Assembly (NCBI GenBank): GCA_022764165.1
Contig: JALERM010000177.1
Location: forward strand, 1-63,367
Direction: 5' to 3'
Length of the DNA stretch: 63,367 nucleotides
DNA from: Eubacterium sp.
GTDB taxonomy: Bacteria; Bacillota; Clostridia; Lachnospirales; Lachnospiraceae
The first letter of the stretch is position 1. Each line of letters opens with the position of its first letter. Below are positions 6,610-14,950 of the stretch, one piece after another. The translations under genes were made by a program, and so were the position numbers. The notes below the pieces were generated by a model. The model saw only the letters and a list, made by a program, of their open reading frames with translations. It did not search any database and was not told where the DNA came from.

Positions 6610-7968
6610 TCACATTTCCCGTGTCAAATCCTTCACCCATCCGTATTTCTTATAATGGAGCATCACCCAGGGGATTTTTCCTACTTCATCCAAACAGGTG
6701 CAGGCATATACCACCAGAACCGGCCAGTGGAATAAAAATGTACCGGCAGCTGCCAGTGGAATTGCAATTCCCCACATGCACACCGCCAGGCTGTACATAT
6801 CAAACATGGTGTCTCCGCCTGCGGCAAATATACCGTTGATGATAATGGTATTGACCGCACGACCAATCATATAAATGGCCATAATGATCATCATCCCCAC
6901 AAGATATTGTGCTGCTTTGTCTGTCAACTTTACAAACCGAAGTACCAGTGGGGTCACCAGAAGCATGACTCCCGTAGACAGGACACCGCACAGAAACGCC
7001 AGTTTTACCAGTCGGTCTCCGTATAATTTTCCTCGTTCCAGATTTCCCGAACCCAACTCATTTCCAATCAGAATACCGCCGCCGCTGCTGATTCCGTTGC
7101 ACAGGCAACAGATCAGATCACGCACAACAGAAGCCACAGAATTAGAAGCTGCCGCATCCGTTCCCATATGTCCCATAAATGCTGTATAGGAAGTAAATCC
7201 CACACCCCAGAACAGGCTGGCTCCTAACAGTGGAAAAGCGCACTTACAAAAATCTGACATCAGCAGCTTATTGCGTTTGAAGAACCGCCCCCAGTCCGGA
7301 CGTATGTAACCTTCCCGTCTGGAACAGATGATACACCAGATGAGTTCCACTACTCTGGCGATCAGCGTAGCCAGTGCTGCACCCTGTACTTCCATGGCCG
7401 GAAGTCCAAACAGACCGAAAATAAACACTGCATTCAAGATAATATTGATGATCACTGCCCCGGAGCTGATCTTTGCTGTCTGTGACGCATGTTCACTGAC
7501 CTTCATAATTGCCAGATAACACTGGGAAATTCCGGTCAGAAGATAAGACCAGCCAGCAACTTTCAGATATCGGATTCCGATATCAATCAATACTTCTTCA
7601 TTGGTAAATACCATCATCAGATACCGGGGAAAAAATACACAGCCCGCAAAGAACAACAGGGAAACCACTCCACAGTAACGGAGACAGATACAGAAAATAT
7701 CATTAACCGTCCTGTGATCACCTTTTCCCCAGTATTGTGCCCCCAGAATACCAGCTGCCGCCACAAACGCCATCAAAATCATATTTTGAATGAACTGTAT
7801 TTGAGTTGCCAGTGAAACAGCCGCCATAGAATTCTGGGCAACACTTCCCAACATAACTGCGTCCGCCGCAGCCACGGAGGCCAGCATCAGACTTTGTAAC
7901 GCAATGGGAGCAGTAAGCTGAAGAAGCTTTTTGCAGAAAATCTTGTCTGAAAATAAATTTTCTTTCAT
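6610..7968 (-). CDS. MATE-family multidrug/metabolite exporter
   Basis: A 452-residue, roughly 12-helix transporter with the two homologous halves expected for MATE proteins (LTAPIALQSLMLASVAAADAVMLG at the start, LFWGVGFTSYTAFMGHMG at the start of the second half). Such proteins export cationic or hydrophobic compounds using Na+ or H+ gradients in the cytoplasmic membrane. Start ATG at 7968 (MKENLFSDK) follows an AAGGAAAGG RBS. The downstream TetR gene follows after 20 bp, so the two are co-transcribed. Substrate unknown; the link to ohyA suggests fatty acids or their products but is inference. Confidence 0.87.
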   Translation of the reverse strand: MKENLFSDKIFCKKLLQLTAPIALQSLMLASVAAADAVMLGSVAQNSMAAVSLATQIQFIQNMILMAFVAAAGILGAQYWGKGDHRTVNDIFCICLRYCGVVSLLFFAGCVFFPRYLMMVFTNEEVLIDIGIRYLKVAGWSYLLTGISQCYLAIMKVSEHASQTAKISSGAVIINIILNAVFIFGLFGLPAMEVQGAALATLIARVVELIWCIICSRREGYIRPDWGRFFKRNKLLMSDFCKCAFPLLGASLFWGVGFTSYTAFMGHMGTDAAASNSVASVVRDLICCLCNGISSGGGILIGNELGSGNLERGKLYGDRLVKLAFLCGVLSTGVMLLVTPLVLRFVKLTDKAAQYLVGMMIIMAIYMIGRAVNTIIINGIFAAGGDTMFDMYSLAVCMWGIAIPLAAAGTFLFHWPVLVVYACTCLDEVGKIPWVMLHYKKYGWVKDLTREM

Positions 7969-8010
7969 AATGTGAAACCTTTCCTTGAGTAACAATATAT
8001 TTCTGCTCCC

Positions 8011-8039
8011 ATTGTATCAGCATTTGCGTAAATCAGCAA
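8011..8039 (-). promoter_or_regulatory. Promoter of the MATE-tetR unit
   Basis: TTGCTG (8034-8039), 17-bp spacer, TACAAT (8011-8016) on the minus strand. A GGACATGC/GCATGTCC hairpin (8047-8064) lies just upstream and may belong to the preceding unit. Confidence 0.5.
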
Positions 8040-8126
8040 GTTAAATGGACATGCAAGCATGTCCGCTTGGATCGTTGCTCGCAGGAATAAATTTCTGACC
8101 GCATTCCTTCAACTATTGTCAACCTC

Positions 8127-9008
8127 TTAATTTGTCCTCCCCTTTTTGTTACAAATCAGAAGAGACAACAATACCAGCATCATTCCGGATAACTCTGCAA
8201 TGGTCATTTTTTCGCCAAACAAAAGAACACCAACTACCGCAGCAGTTACCGGCTCCACAGATGCAATAATCGATGCCTTACTGTTATCTACATACTGAAG
8301 TCCTAAAGTATAGATCAAATATGGCAACACTGTACATAATATTCCCAACGCAATACAGAACCAGAAGGTTTCTCTATTTTCTGTAACTGTTGTATATATT
8401 TGCGGTACATCTACTAAAAAGAACGTTGCCGCTGCTGCTATCAGAAACGTATAAAAGGTTATGGTCATTGTGTGGTATCCCTTTTGGATTGCATATCTTC
8501 CGAAAATTGAGTACAATGCGTATCCAAATCCGGCTCCCAGACCGGTCAGCAAACCTGCAGGAGTTATATTTCCCGGATTTGTAAGTACACCTGTTACCAA
8601 ACCACATCCGATAAAAGTCAAAATAAGGGCTGTAACTTTTCTCTTAGTAAATTGTTCTTGAAACAAAAAAAAAGACATTATCATAACCATCGCAGGGGCT
8701 GTATATAATAATACTGCCGCAATTGATAAGGATATCATAGATATCGCTTTAAAATAACAGAAATTAAAAAAGACAATGCTGCAAATACCTGTCCCAATAA
8801 AACACCAGATATCCTTTAATCGTATCACAAGTAATTTTAGATCAGACAGTACCAAAACCGGCCCCATAAATACGCAGGCTACTATCGCACGCAGGAATAC
8901 AATTTGCATTGAATAAAGTCCCTGTGCATTCAGTTTTCTCACAAATATGCCCAGACAGCCCCACAAAATTCCTGATATTAAAATAAATACTGGTGCTATT
9001 TTTTTCAT
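8127..9008 (-). CDS. EamA/DMT-superfamily transporter
   Basis: A 293-residue protein with ten predicted hydrophobic segments in two EamA repeats: ILWGCLGIFVRKLNA at the start of the first and GLGAGFGYALYSIFGRYA at the start of the second, and SIEPV-like SVEPVTAAVVGVLLFGE near the end. These proteins export or exchange amino acids, nucleotides and other metabolites across the cytoplasmic membrane. GAGGT eight bases before the ATG supports the start. It follows a truncated TetR remnant directly, suggesting that it once had its own local regulator. Confidence 0.88.
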   Translation of the reverse strand: MKKIAPVFILISGILWGCLGIFVRKLNAQGLYSMQIVFLRAIVACVFMGPVLVLSDLKLLVIRLKDIWCFIGTGICSIVFFNFCYFKAISMISLSIAAVLLYTAPAMVMIMSFFLFQEQFTKRKVTALILTFIGCGLVTGVLTNPGNITPAGLLTGLGAGFGYALYSIFGRYAIQKGYHTMTITFYTFLIAAAATFFLVDVPQIYTTVTENRETFWFCIALGILCTVLPYLIYTLGLQYVDNSKASIIASVEPVTAAVVGVLLFGEKMTIAELSGMMLVLLSLLICNKKGRTN

Positions 9009-9014
9009 TACAAT

Positions 9015-9140
9015 TTACCTCTCAACACAACATATTACATCTAAAATACTCGCAGCCTCATATCCAAACTCTCTGAATAATGACCATGCGGCTACCACAA
9101 TTTTACTCCGTGTGCTTTCAGGTTGCAATTCTTTTTTCAT
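9015..9140 (-). pseudogene. 41-codon remnant of a TetR-family regulator
   Basis: Reading from ATG at 9140 gives MKKELQPESTRSKIVVAAWS followed by LFREFGYEAASILD, which matches helix 1 and the turn of a TetR DNA-binding domain. After that the frame ends in seven unrelated residues and a stop at 9015. Everything from the recognition helix onward is gone. It lies immediately before the EamA gene on the same strand and probably once regulated it. Confidence 0.6.
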
Positions 9141-9283
9141 TCCCAACAGGAATCCATGAATGTCATTACAAATTTACATGGTATAATAATACGACATTAT
9201 TTTGTTTCATAAATTCTATTGTTATTTTCCGGCATTTCTATTAGAATGGAGGCAGGAATACATCAAATTTCAGGAGGAATATT
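9141..9283 (+). promoter_or_regulatory. Upstream region of the HAD gene with extended -10
   Basis: No gene here. TGGTATAAT near 9178-9187 is an extended -10 element reading toward the HAD phosphatase; a clear -35 is absent. The RBS CAGGAGGAAT lies just before the ATG at 9284. Confidence 0.45.
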
Positions 9284-10093
9284 ATGGATTACCAGATGCT
9301 TGTTCTGGATCTGGACGGAACTCTGACCAATTCCAGAAAAGAAATTACCGAGCCCACACGAAAGGCTCTGATCGAGATACAGGAAGCAGGAAAACACGTG
9401 GTACTTGCCAGCGGACGCCCCATCAATGGTGTTCGTCCCCTTGCTGCCAAACTGGAACTGGAACGTTTTGGCGGATATATGCTTTCCTTTAATGGTGCAC
9501 GGATTACCCAGTGCTCCACCGGAAATGTTGTTTACAACCGGACACTTCCGGCGGAAGTAATTGGACCTATTTTTGAATTTGCCCGCAGCTATCCGGGTGT
9601 GGATGTAGCCACCTATGACGATGATCACATTATTTCCGGCCTCGAACCCAATAAATATACAAAAATAGAATCTTCCATCAACAGTATGCCAATTATCCAG
9701 ACATCTGATTTTGTATCTTATGTGGATTTTCCTATCAACAAACTTCTGATTCCCGGTGAACCTGCGGTTCTGGAAGAAATGATTCCGGTACTCAAAGAGA
9801 AATACCACTCTTTGCTGAACATTTACCGCTCCGAGCCGTATTTCCTGGAAATCATGCCGCAGAATATTGATAAGGCATATTCTCTGCAGAAACTGCTGAG
9901 CAGCATTGGGCTTACAGCGGATTCCATGATCTGCTGCGGTGACGGTTACAATGATGTCTCCATGATTGAATACGCCGGACTGGGAGTGGCCATGGAAAAT
10001 GCACAGCCCATTGTCAAAGACACAGCTGATTTTATCACCAAATCGAATGATGATGACGGTATTCTGTATGTAATCAATCAATTTTTACGCTAA
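9284..10093 (+). CDS. Cof-type HAD-superfamily hydrolase (class IIB)
   Basis: A 269-residue cytoplasmic phosphatase. The four HAD motifs are present: LDLDGTLTN (nucleophile Asp at residue 8), SGRP, the Lys in INKLLIPG, and GDGYNDVSMIEYAGLGVAMENA. Cof-type enzymes dephosphorylate sugar phosphates, FMN, PLP or similar; the substrate cannot be read from sequence. GGAGGAAT precedes the start. The MATE gene begins about 28 bp downstream, so the two are likely co-transcribed. Confidence 0.92.
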   Translation: MDYQMLVLDLDGTLTNSRKEITEPTRKALIEIQEAGKHVVLASGRPINGVRPLAAKLELERFGGYMLSFNGARITQCSTGNVVYNRTLPAEVIGPIFEFARSYPGVDVATYDDDHIISGLEPNKYTKIESSINSMPIIQTSDFVSYVDFPINKLLIPGEPAVLEEMIPVLKEKYHSLLNIYRSEPYFLEIMPQNIDKAYSLQKLLSSIGLTADSMICCGDGYNDVSMIEYAGLGVAMENAQPIVKDTADFITKSNDDDGILYVINQFLR

Positions 10094-10121
10094 AATTCAT
10101 TACGATCGAAGATTGTTTATT

Positions 10122-11585
10122 ATGGAACAAACAACGAAATTTGAGTGGAGATCTTTTTTCCGGGCAGTGATTACGCTTGCTCTGCCTATCGCTCTCCAGA
10201 ATCTTTTGTCCACCACCGCAAGTATGGTGGACACTATTATGATTGGAAGTCAGGGAGAACTGGCAGTTGCCGCCGTGGGAATCTGCTCTCAGATTACCTC
10301 CCTGTTCTTCTCCAGTTACTTCGGCTTTGCAGGAGGTGCTTTGCTTTTCTTTGCACAGTACTGGGGTGCCAAAGACATCAAAGGAATCAACCGGACTTTC
10401 GGTATATCCCTTTTGTGTATGCTGGTTGTTGCACTGCTGTTTGGAGGTACCGCCGTTACCAACCCGGCACTGCTGCTGCGCATTTATACAGATAAGAGTA
10501 ATATTATTCAGATTGGGATTCCTTATATCCGGATTGTTGGGTTTTCCTATCCGATTACCGTACTGGTTCTGATCATGAACTTTCTGCTCCGTTCCACAGA
10601 ACGGGTGAAACCGCCGCTGGTCTGTTCCATCGTCGGCCTGGTTGTAAATTTCTGTCTGAACTGGACATTAATTTATGGACGTTTCGGATTTCCTGCCATG
10701 GGTGCAGCGGGAGCCGCTGTGGGTACGCTGGCTTCCAGCCTGGTCAACTTTATTCTTCTTTTGATTCTTCTTCTGAGGGATCAGAAGACGGTGCGTCTTC
10801 GCCTGAAAGATATGTTTGGCTGGGGAGATATGTTCATCGGCACTTATCTGAAAAAATGCCTGCCGATTATATGTAATGAATTGTTCTACGGCATCGGACA
10901 GATGCTTATTAATATCGTTATCGGACGCCAATCCGAATCTGCCATTGCCGCCATGGCGGCTTTCCGTGTACTGGAAGGATTTGTATTTGCCTTCTTCGGA
11001 GGTCTGGCAGATGCCAGCTCTGTTGTAGTAGGTAAAGAAATCGGAGCCGGCAATCACATGAAAGGTTACCAGAGTATGAAAGCCTTCTCCATCCTCTGTC
11101 CGGTGATTACTTTCACCATCTGCGGTATTGGTCTAATCTTCAATCGTCCTCTGTTGTCTTTGTTTGGACTGGGAGAGGAAGCATTATTCTATGGAAAATA
11201 TATGATTGCCATCTATCTGGCTGCAGGAACGGTGCGAACCTGCAATTACATCATGAACAGCTGTTATCGTGCCGGAGGCGAAGCAGTCTTCGGAACTGTC
11301 CTGGAAGTCAGCTGCCTGTTCCTGATCAGCGTGCCCGCCACATGGGTCGCTGGTATGATATTAAAACTGCCATTCCTGGCTGTTTTTGCTTTTCTTTATA
11401 CGGATGAACTGATCCGTCTTGTATTTGAGCTTCGCTACACCATCAGCGGCAAATGGGTCAAACCGGTAACAGAGTTTTCTCCTATGGTAACACCCGGCAG
11501 CACCATGACATTTCCGCCAATCCATACATTGTCACCAATTGTGATGGGAAAAGAATACATGCCATCCATACGATGTGCAGGATGA
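10122..11585 (+). CDS. MATE-family exporter with C-terminus read into a convergent gene
   Basis: A MATE protein with its two halves: ALPIALQNLLSTTASMVDTIMIG and KCLPIICNELFYGIGQMLINIVIG. The family sequence is normal to about FELRYTISGKWVKPVTE (11466), a position close to the usual C-terminus. It then continues about 37 residues antisense through the acetyltransferase gene until a stop at 11585. A deletion has removed the native stop and the intergenic space. The transporter core is intact and may still work. ATG at 10122 is preferred over TTG at 10113; the RBS is weak, consistent with translation following the HAD gene. Confidence 0.83.
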   Translation: MEQTTKFEWRSFFRAVITLALPIALQNLLSTTASMVDTIMIGSQGELAVAAVGICSQITSLFFSSYFGFAGGALLFFAQYWGAKDIKGINRTFGISLLCMLVVALLFGGTAVTNPALLLRIYTDKSNIIQIGIPYIRIVGFSYPITVLVLIMNFLLRSTERVKPPLVCSIVGLVVNFCLNWTLIYGRFGFPAMGAAGAAVGTLASSLVNFILLLILLLRDQKTVRLRLKDMFGWGDMFIGTYLKKCLPIICNELFYGIGQMLINIVIGRQSESAIAAMAAFRVLEGFVFAFFGGLADASSVVVGKEIGAGNHMKGYQSMKAFSILCPVITFTICGIGLIFNRPLLSLFGLGEEALFYGKYMIAIYLAAGTVRTCNYIMNSCYRAGGEAVFGTVLEVSCLFLISVPATWVAGMILKLPFLAVFAFLYTDELIRLVFELRYTISGKWVKPVTEFSPMVTPGSTMTFPPIHTLSPIVMGKEYMPSIRCAG

Positions 11586-11926
11586 ATGGGATGCCCGGTG
11601 GTACACAGGGTAACATTGGGGCCAATCAGAACGTTCTTTCCAATTGTAATTTTCCAATCATCGATCAGGGTCAGATTCATGTTGGCATAAGTTCCGGAAC
11701 CGATGCTGACATACTTACCAATCGTAACAGTAAGCGGAGAGTTCAGCCAGACATTCTCCCCTACTTCCCCAAAAATATCATGAAGCAGTGCTTCACGTTC
11801 TGCCATAGCCTCGGTAGGCATCTCATTGAATTTCTTCACCAGAGCTTTACACTTTGCCTGTAAAGCAAGATTTTCCTCGTCATCTTCCCAAATATAACCT
11901 TGTTTCATTCTTTCCTGTTCCGTCAT
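11435..11926 (-). CDS. Maltose/galactoside O-acetyltransferase family, 3'-truncated
   Basis: An N-terminal Mac domain (MTEQERMKQGYIWEDDEENL) is followed by left-handed beta-helix hexapeptide repeats (IGKYVSIGSGTYANMN, IGKNVLIGPNVTLCTTGHPI, IGDNVWIGGNVMVLPGVTIG). The catalytic His of this acetyl-CoA dependent family is the H in TTGHPIHP. Members have about 185-205 residues; here the frame leaves the family after GENSV and stops at 163 residues, so the last helical coil and C-terminal cap are missing. The break is at the same place as the break in the convergent MATE gene. GGAGGAATAAGAAA supports the start. Activity is doubtful. Confidence 0.82.
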   Translation of the reverse strand: MTEQERMKQGYIWEDDEENLALQAKCKALVKKFNEMPTEAMAEREALLHDIFGEVGENVWLNSPLTVTIGKYVSIGSGTYANMNLTLIDDWKITIGKNVLIGPNVTLCTTGHPIHPAHRMDGMYSFPITIGDNVWIGGNVMVLPGVTIGENSVTGLTHLPLMV

Positions 11927-12036
11927 TTTCTTATTCCTCCAAACTTATTTTATACTTTTATTTTATATAGACCCCACAGCTACCAATTCCACTAGAAAAA
12001 TTTATTAGTTGAAACAGAAAGACTGTGCCGGCAAAC

Positions 12037-12609
12037 TCAAACCCGGGAACATACCAGATATACAATCGTTCCTACAAGTCCTGACCCGAAAATAATAGCA
12101 ATAGGATTCACCTTAAACTTCCGCAGAAGTACAAGGCACACTACAAAAATCACACCCTCTACTGCCCGAAAATCAGATATCACAAGCTCCGAGAGGGATG
12201 TATTAAAAAGAGCCAGTACAAGAAGAGAAAGTCCTGCTGACGCAATCATTGCCACAATTGCCGGACGTAGACCATTAAGTACTCCCTGTATCATACTTAA
12301 GTTACGATATCTCATATAAAGCCAGGACAATGCAAGAACAATGATAAGAGACGGAAGAATACATCCTAAAGTACACATAACAGCTCCCGGAACCCCCGCA
12401 ATCTGCTGACCTACAAAGGTTGCACTGTTTACTGCAATTGGTCCCGGCGTCATTTCTGCAATCGTAATCAGGTCAGCAAACTGACTCATCTCCAGCCAGT
12501 GATTTGTTTCTACAATTTGATTCTGAATCAGGGGAACCGCCGCATATCCACCTCCAAAACTGAAGAGTCCGACTTGAAAAAATGCCCAGAAAAGTCTCAG
12601 ATAAATCAT
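12037..12609 (-). CDS. chrA: Chromate transporter family, second half-size subunit
   Basis: A 190-residue protein with about six hydrophobic segments. The CHR-family signature is GLFSFGGGYAAVPLIQNQIVE near the N-terminus and AEMTPGPIAVNSATFVGQQIAGVPGA after it. Short CHR proteins act in pairs that insert in opposite topology and export chromate by proton symport-linked exchange; in gut anaerobes the real substrate may be another oxyanion. Its ATG overlaps the stop of the upstream partner by four bases (ATGA), so the two are translationally coupled. Confidence 0.88.
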   Translation of the reverse strand: MIYLRLFWAFFQVGLFSFGGGYAAVPLIQNQIVETNHWLEMSQFADLITIAEMTPGPIAVNSATFVGQQIAGVPGAVMCTLGCILPSLIIVLALSWLYMRYRNLSMIQGVLNGLRPAIVAMIASAGLSLLVLALFNTSLSELVISDFRAVEGVIFVVCLVLLRKFKVNPIAIIFGSGLVGTIVYLVCSRV

Positions 12610-13205
12610 TTTTCTTCCTTTTTCCTTTCTGTTCCCACATTGTAAATTAAACCGATCAAAGCACAGATTATAATAAGAACAATTGCACTGACTTTAAACC
12701 ATACAACAGCAACAAATGCAGCAATCATCACTAAAAGCCACAGCATATTTTTCGTTTTGATAATATTTGAAGCCAGATTAATCACAACATCAAAAATTAC
12801 TGCGGCAACTCCTGCCCGCATAACCTGGAGTGCAAGGACAATAACCGCATTGTCCTTAAACTGATGATAACATACAGAGATGACCGAAATGATAATTAAC
12901 GGAGGCAGTACCGCCCCTAATGTACATATCAGTGCACCCGGTAATTTTCGAATGCGGTAGCCTGTGATAATTGCAATATTAACCCCCAATGCTCCCGGTG
13001 CAGATTGTGCAATTGCTGTCATATCCAGCATCTCTTCTTCTGAAATCCAATGGAGCTTTTCCACAAATTTCTTCTTCATCATACCGATGATCACAAAACC
13101 ACCGCCAAAGGTACATGCACTCAGTATAAAAATATTTCTAAACAACTGCCAGTAAACCTTCAGAGAAGATATTTCCTGCAGGTTTATATTTTCCTGTTCT
13201 TTCAA
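12606..13205 (-). CDS. chrA: Chromate transporter family, first half-size subunit
   Basis: A 199-residue CHR protein: LSACTFGGGFVIIGMMKKKFVEKL and QSAPGALGVNIAIITGYRI are the family motifs. The reading frame opens at a TTG codon (13205) that overlaps the stop of the upstream truncated DUF2812 gene (TATTGA), with GAGGGTG as RBS. This arrangement means that translation of the transporter is now coupled to the PadR/DUF2812 unit and not to its own leader. Pairs with the downstream half-size subunit. Confidence 0.85.
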   Translation of the reverse strand: MKEQENINLQEISSLKVYWQLFRNIFILSACTFGGGFVIIGMMKKKFVEKLHWISEEEMLDMTAIAQSAPGALGVNIAIITGYRIRKLPGALICTLGAVLPPLIIISVISVCYHQFKDNAVIVLALQVMRAGVAAVIFDVVINLASNIIKTKNMLWLLVMIAAFVAVVWFKVSAIVLIIICALIGLIYNVGTERKKEEK

Positions 13206-13396
13206 TATATATCACCCTCGTTGACAGAGAAAAAGCGATTTCCAAAGTCCACCTGATACATATACTGTCCCGGTTCATATCTTTCAAAACTGTAAAATCC
13301 GGCAAAAAAACTCTTCATAGCCCAACCCTGCTCAGCCATCTCATTCAACCATTTTGTCTCTGCATCTTTATCAAAATACAATCGGAATCTAATCAT
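13202..13396 (-). pseudogene. DUF2812 protein, N-terminal fragment joined to the chromate transporter genes
   Basis: The 64 residues MIRFRLYFDKDAETKWLNEM...YQVDFGNRFFSVNEGD correspond to the N-terminal part of DUF2812 proteins, which usually have 150-200 or more residues and often a C-terminal membrane part and are encoded after a PadR gene. Here the frame stops at 13202 within the start region of the chromate transporter. A deletion that fused the two loci is the simplest explanation. It still overlaps the PadR gene by 8 bp at its start. Confidence 0.65.
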
Positions 13397-13715
13397 CCTT
13401 TTCCACCCCCATCAACGTTCCATTCTTCCACAGCTCTTCCAAACGATCTCTCTCTGCCAGAAAAACCTCTTTTCCCAAATCTGTAATAAGATATTCTTTC
13501 TTCTTCCGCGATTCCGTGTCCACACTGTAGATACGGATCCAGCCTTTTTTCTGAAGATTCTGAATAGCTCCGTACAACGTACCCGGACCCAGAGAAACCC
13601 GTCCTCCAGTCAGCTGCTCCACTTCCTGGATAATCCCATAACCATAGTTGGGATTCCTGACTGCAAGCAGAATATAATAAACAGCTTCCGTCAGCGGGAT
13701 ATCCTTATCTGACAT
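13389..13715 (-). CDS. PadR-family repressor
   Basis: A 108-residue winged-helix protein: LTEAVYYILLAVRNPNYGYGIIQEVE, then GGRVSLGPGTLYGAIQNLQKKGWI, the PadR recognition region. The start at 13715 (MSDKD) is chosen because AAAGGAG lies eight bases upstream; the longer frames begin inside the operator. PadR proteins usually repress their own operon, which encodes membrane DUF2812-type proteins; here the operon now contains the chromate transporter pair. Confidence 0.88.
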   Translation of the reverse strand: MSDKDIPLTEAVYYILLAVRNPNYGYGIIQEVEQLTGGRVSLGPGTLYGAIQNLQKKGWIRIYSVDTESRKKKEYLITDLGKEVFLAERDRLEELWKNGTLMGVEKDD

Positions 13716-13742
13716 ACACCCAGCTCCTTTCATTGGAAAACA

Positions 13743-13802
13743 ATATATCAGCATACGATATATCGTATATTCAATATATCGTATGCTGATATATTTGTCA
13801 AG
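13743..13802 (-). promoter_or_regulatory. padR promoter inside a perfect 21-bp inverted repeat
   Basis: Perfect 21-bp arms at 13743-13763 and 13774-13794 (core CAGCATACGATATAT) flank a 10-bp centre. On the minus strand TTGACA (13797-13802), 17-bp spacer and TATATT form the promoter, with the -10 and the start region covered by the repeat. Strongly suggests PadR autorepression. Confidence 0.75.
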
Positions 13803-13820
13803 TCCTAATTCGGATTTGAT

Positions 13821-14597
13821 TTACTTCTGCCGGATATCTACATACCCACAATCCAGTGCAGTCTGGTTAATTCCAATTCCTGCTCCCAGTACTTCATCCC
13901 AGTCTTCACTTTCGTCTGCAACTGCTTTTTGATAAATGGTATAAATTCCGTTTTCTTCTTTCAGTCCCAGAAATCCGCAAAAATATAACAGGTCTTTCAG
14001 TTCATCTTTACCGGTATTCGTATATTCCAGTGTTACATAGACCAGTTTCCGGGCAACCGTCTCCGTTTTTACAATTTCATCCAGAGTCTCAATTCCATCC
14101 CCTTTCTTCACATACTGCAATTTTTGAGGAAGGAGTTTTCCCTCTTCATCCACTGCTTTTTTAATGTCATCCGTGATACCTTCCGTTTTTTCTAACAGAC
14201 TCAAATCATCTCCGATCTGTACATCCGTGACTTTGACCATGATATCATTAGTAATTATCCATTCTCCACTGATATCTGCCGCAGAACTTGATACAGAAAA
14301 CTCTTCTCCGATTTCATGCAGATGACTCATTTCCTCTGCTGTTGCAGTCACTTTTTCTTTGGATTCTGAATACCCGCCCTGCTCTGCTTTTTCTGCATCC
14401 AAACGACTCCAACAGAGTGTTTCTGATAAGGGTACTGTTTCTCCAGTGGGTACTAATGTTGTATTTTCTGCCACCTTCAAAACTTCCTCTTTTGTCATAT
14501 CAGTTCCACCAAAAATTGTCAGGACTCTCCATACTTCCGGATATACGATATATACTTTTTTATCAAAACTAATCTCATCTTCATTCAATACCTGCAT
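13821..14597 (-). pseudogene. Remnant of an anti-sigma/DUF4179-like surface protein
   Basis: A 258-residue frame without a signal peptide or transmembrane helix. It contains DEISFDKKVYIVYPEVWRV and a C-terminal part KLVYVTLEYTNTGKDELKDL ending ALDCGYVDIRQK, which resembles the extracellular part of DUF4179/DUF4367-type proteins encoded after ECF sigma factors. The family call is tentative. Its 5' end overlaps the broken sigma gene, so the N-terminal anti-sigma and membrane parts appear to have been lost in the same deletion. Confidence 0.5.
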
Positions 14598-14826
14598 TAA
14601 TCAAAATACGAATCAGCCACGTTTTGAAAAACTCATTCTTTTCAAGCGTACCTATCTTTTCCCAGCAGGTGAGAATCGTATCCTGCAAAGCATCTGCCAC
14701 ATCTTCATCATTTTTCAGAATCGCCTTTGCAACTTTGTACATACTTTTCGTGTTTTGTTCTATCAGCACAGTAAAGGCAGTTTTATCATGCTGCTTTGCC
14801 TATTGTACCAGTTTTTCCATATTCAT
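14581..14826 (-). pseudogene. ECF sigma factor, with nonsense codon and 3' deletion
   Basis: From ATG at 14826 or 14820 the frame reads MEKLVQ, then a TAG stop, then continues AKQHDKTAFTVLIEQNTKSM and YKVAKAILKNDEDVADALQDTILTCW, clearly region 2 of an extracytoplasmic-function sigma factor. It ends after FFKTWLIRILIN, where region 4 is absent and the anti-sigma-like remnant begins. So the gene has two lesions. An AAAGGAAA RBS remains upstream. Confidence 0.75.
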
Positions 14827-14904
14827 TTCCTTTCTCTCGGGTCCGGATCTCGTTTCATTTACACTTATTAGATAAACAAAAGCGGATTTTGGTTGGAAGA
14901 AAAT

Positions 14905-14933
14905 GAAAAAAGCCTGCACTTTTTTGTGCAAGC
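14905..14933 (-). terminator. Intrinsic terminator after the AAA ATPase gene
   Basis: GCTTGCAC/GTGCAGGC stem with A-rich loop followed by TTTTTT on the minus strand, 18 bp past the ATPase stop. Confidence 0.75.
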
Positions 14934-14950
14934 CATTTTTCAGGATGACC

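Noticed and set aside
14359-14871. 170-residue plus-strand frame
   Set aside because: Antisense to the sigma/anti-sigma remnants; its length results from their codon pattern.
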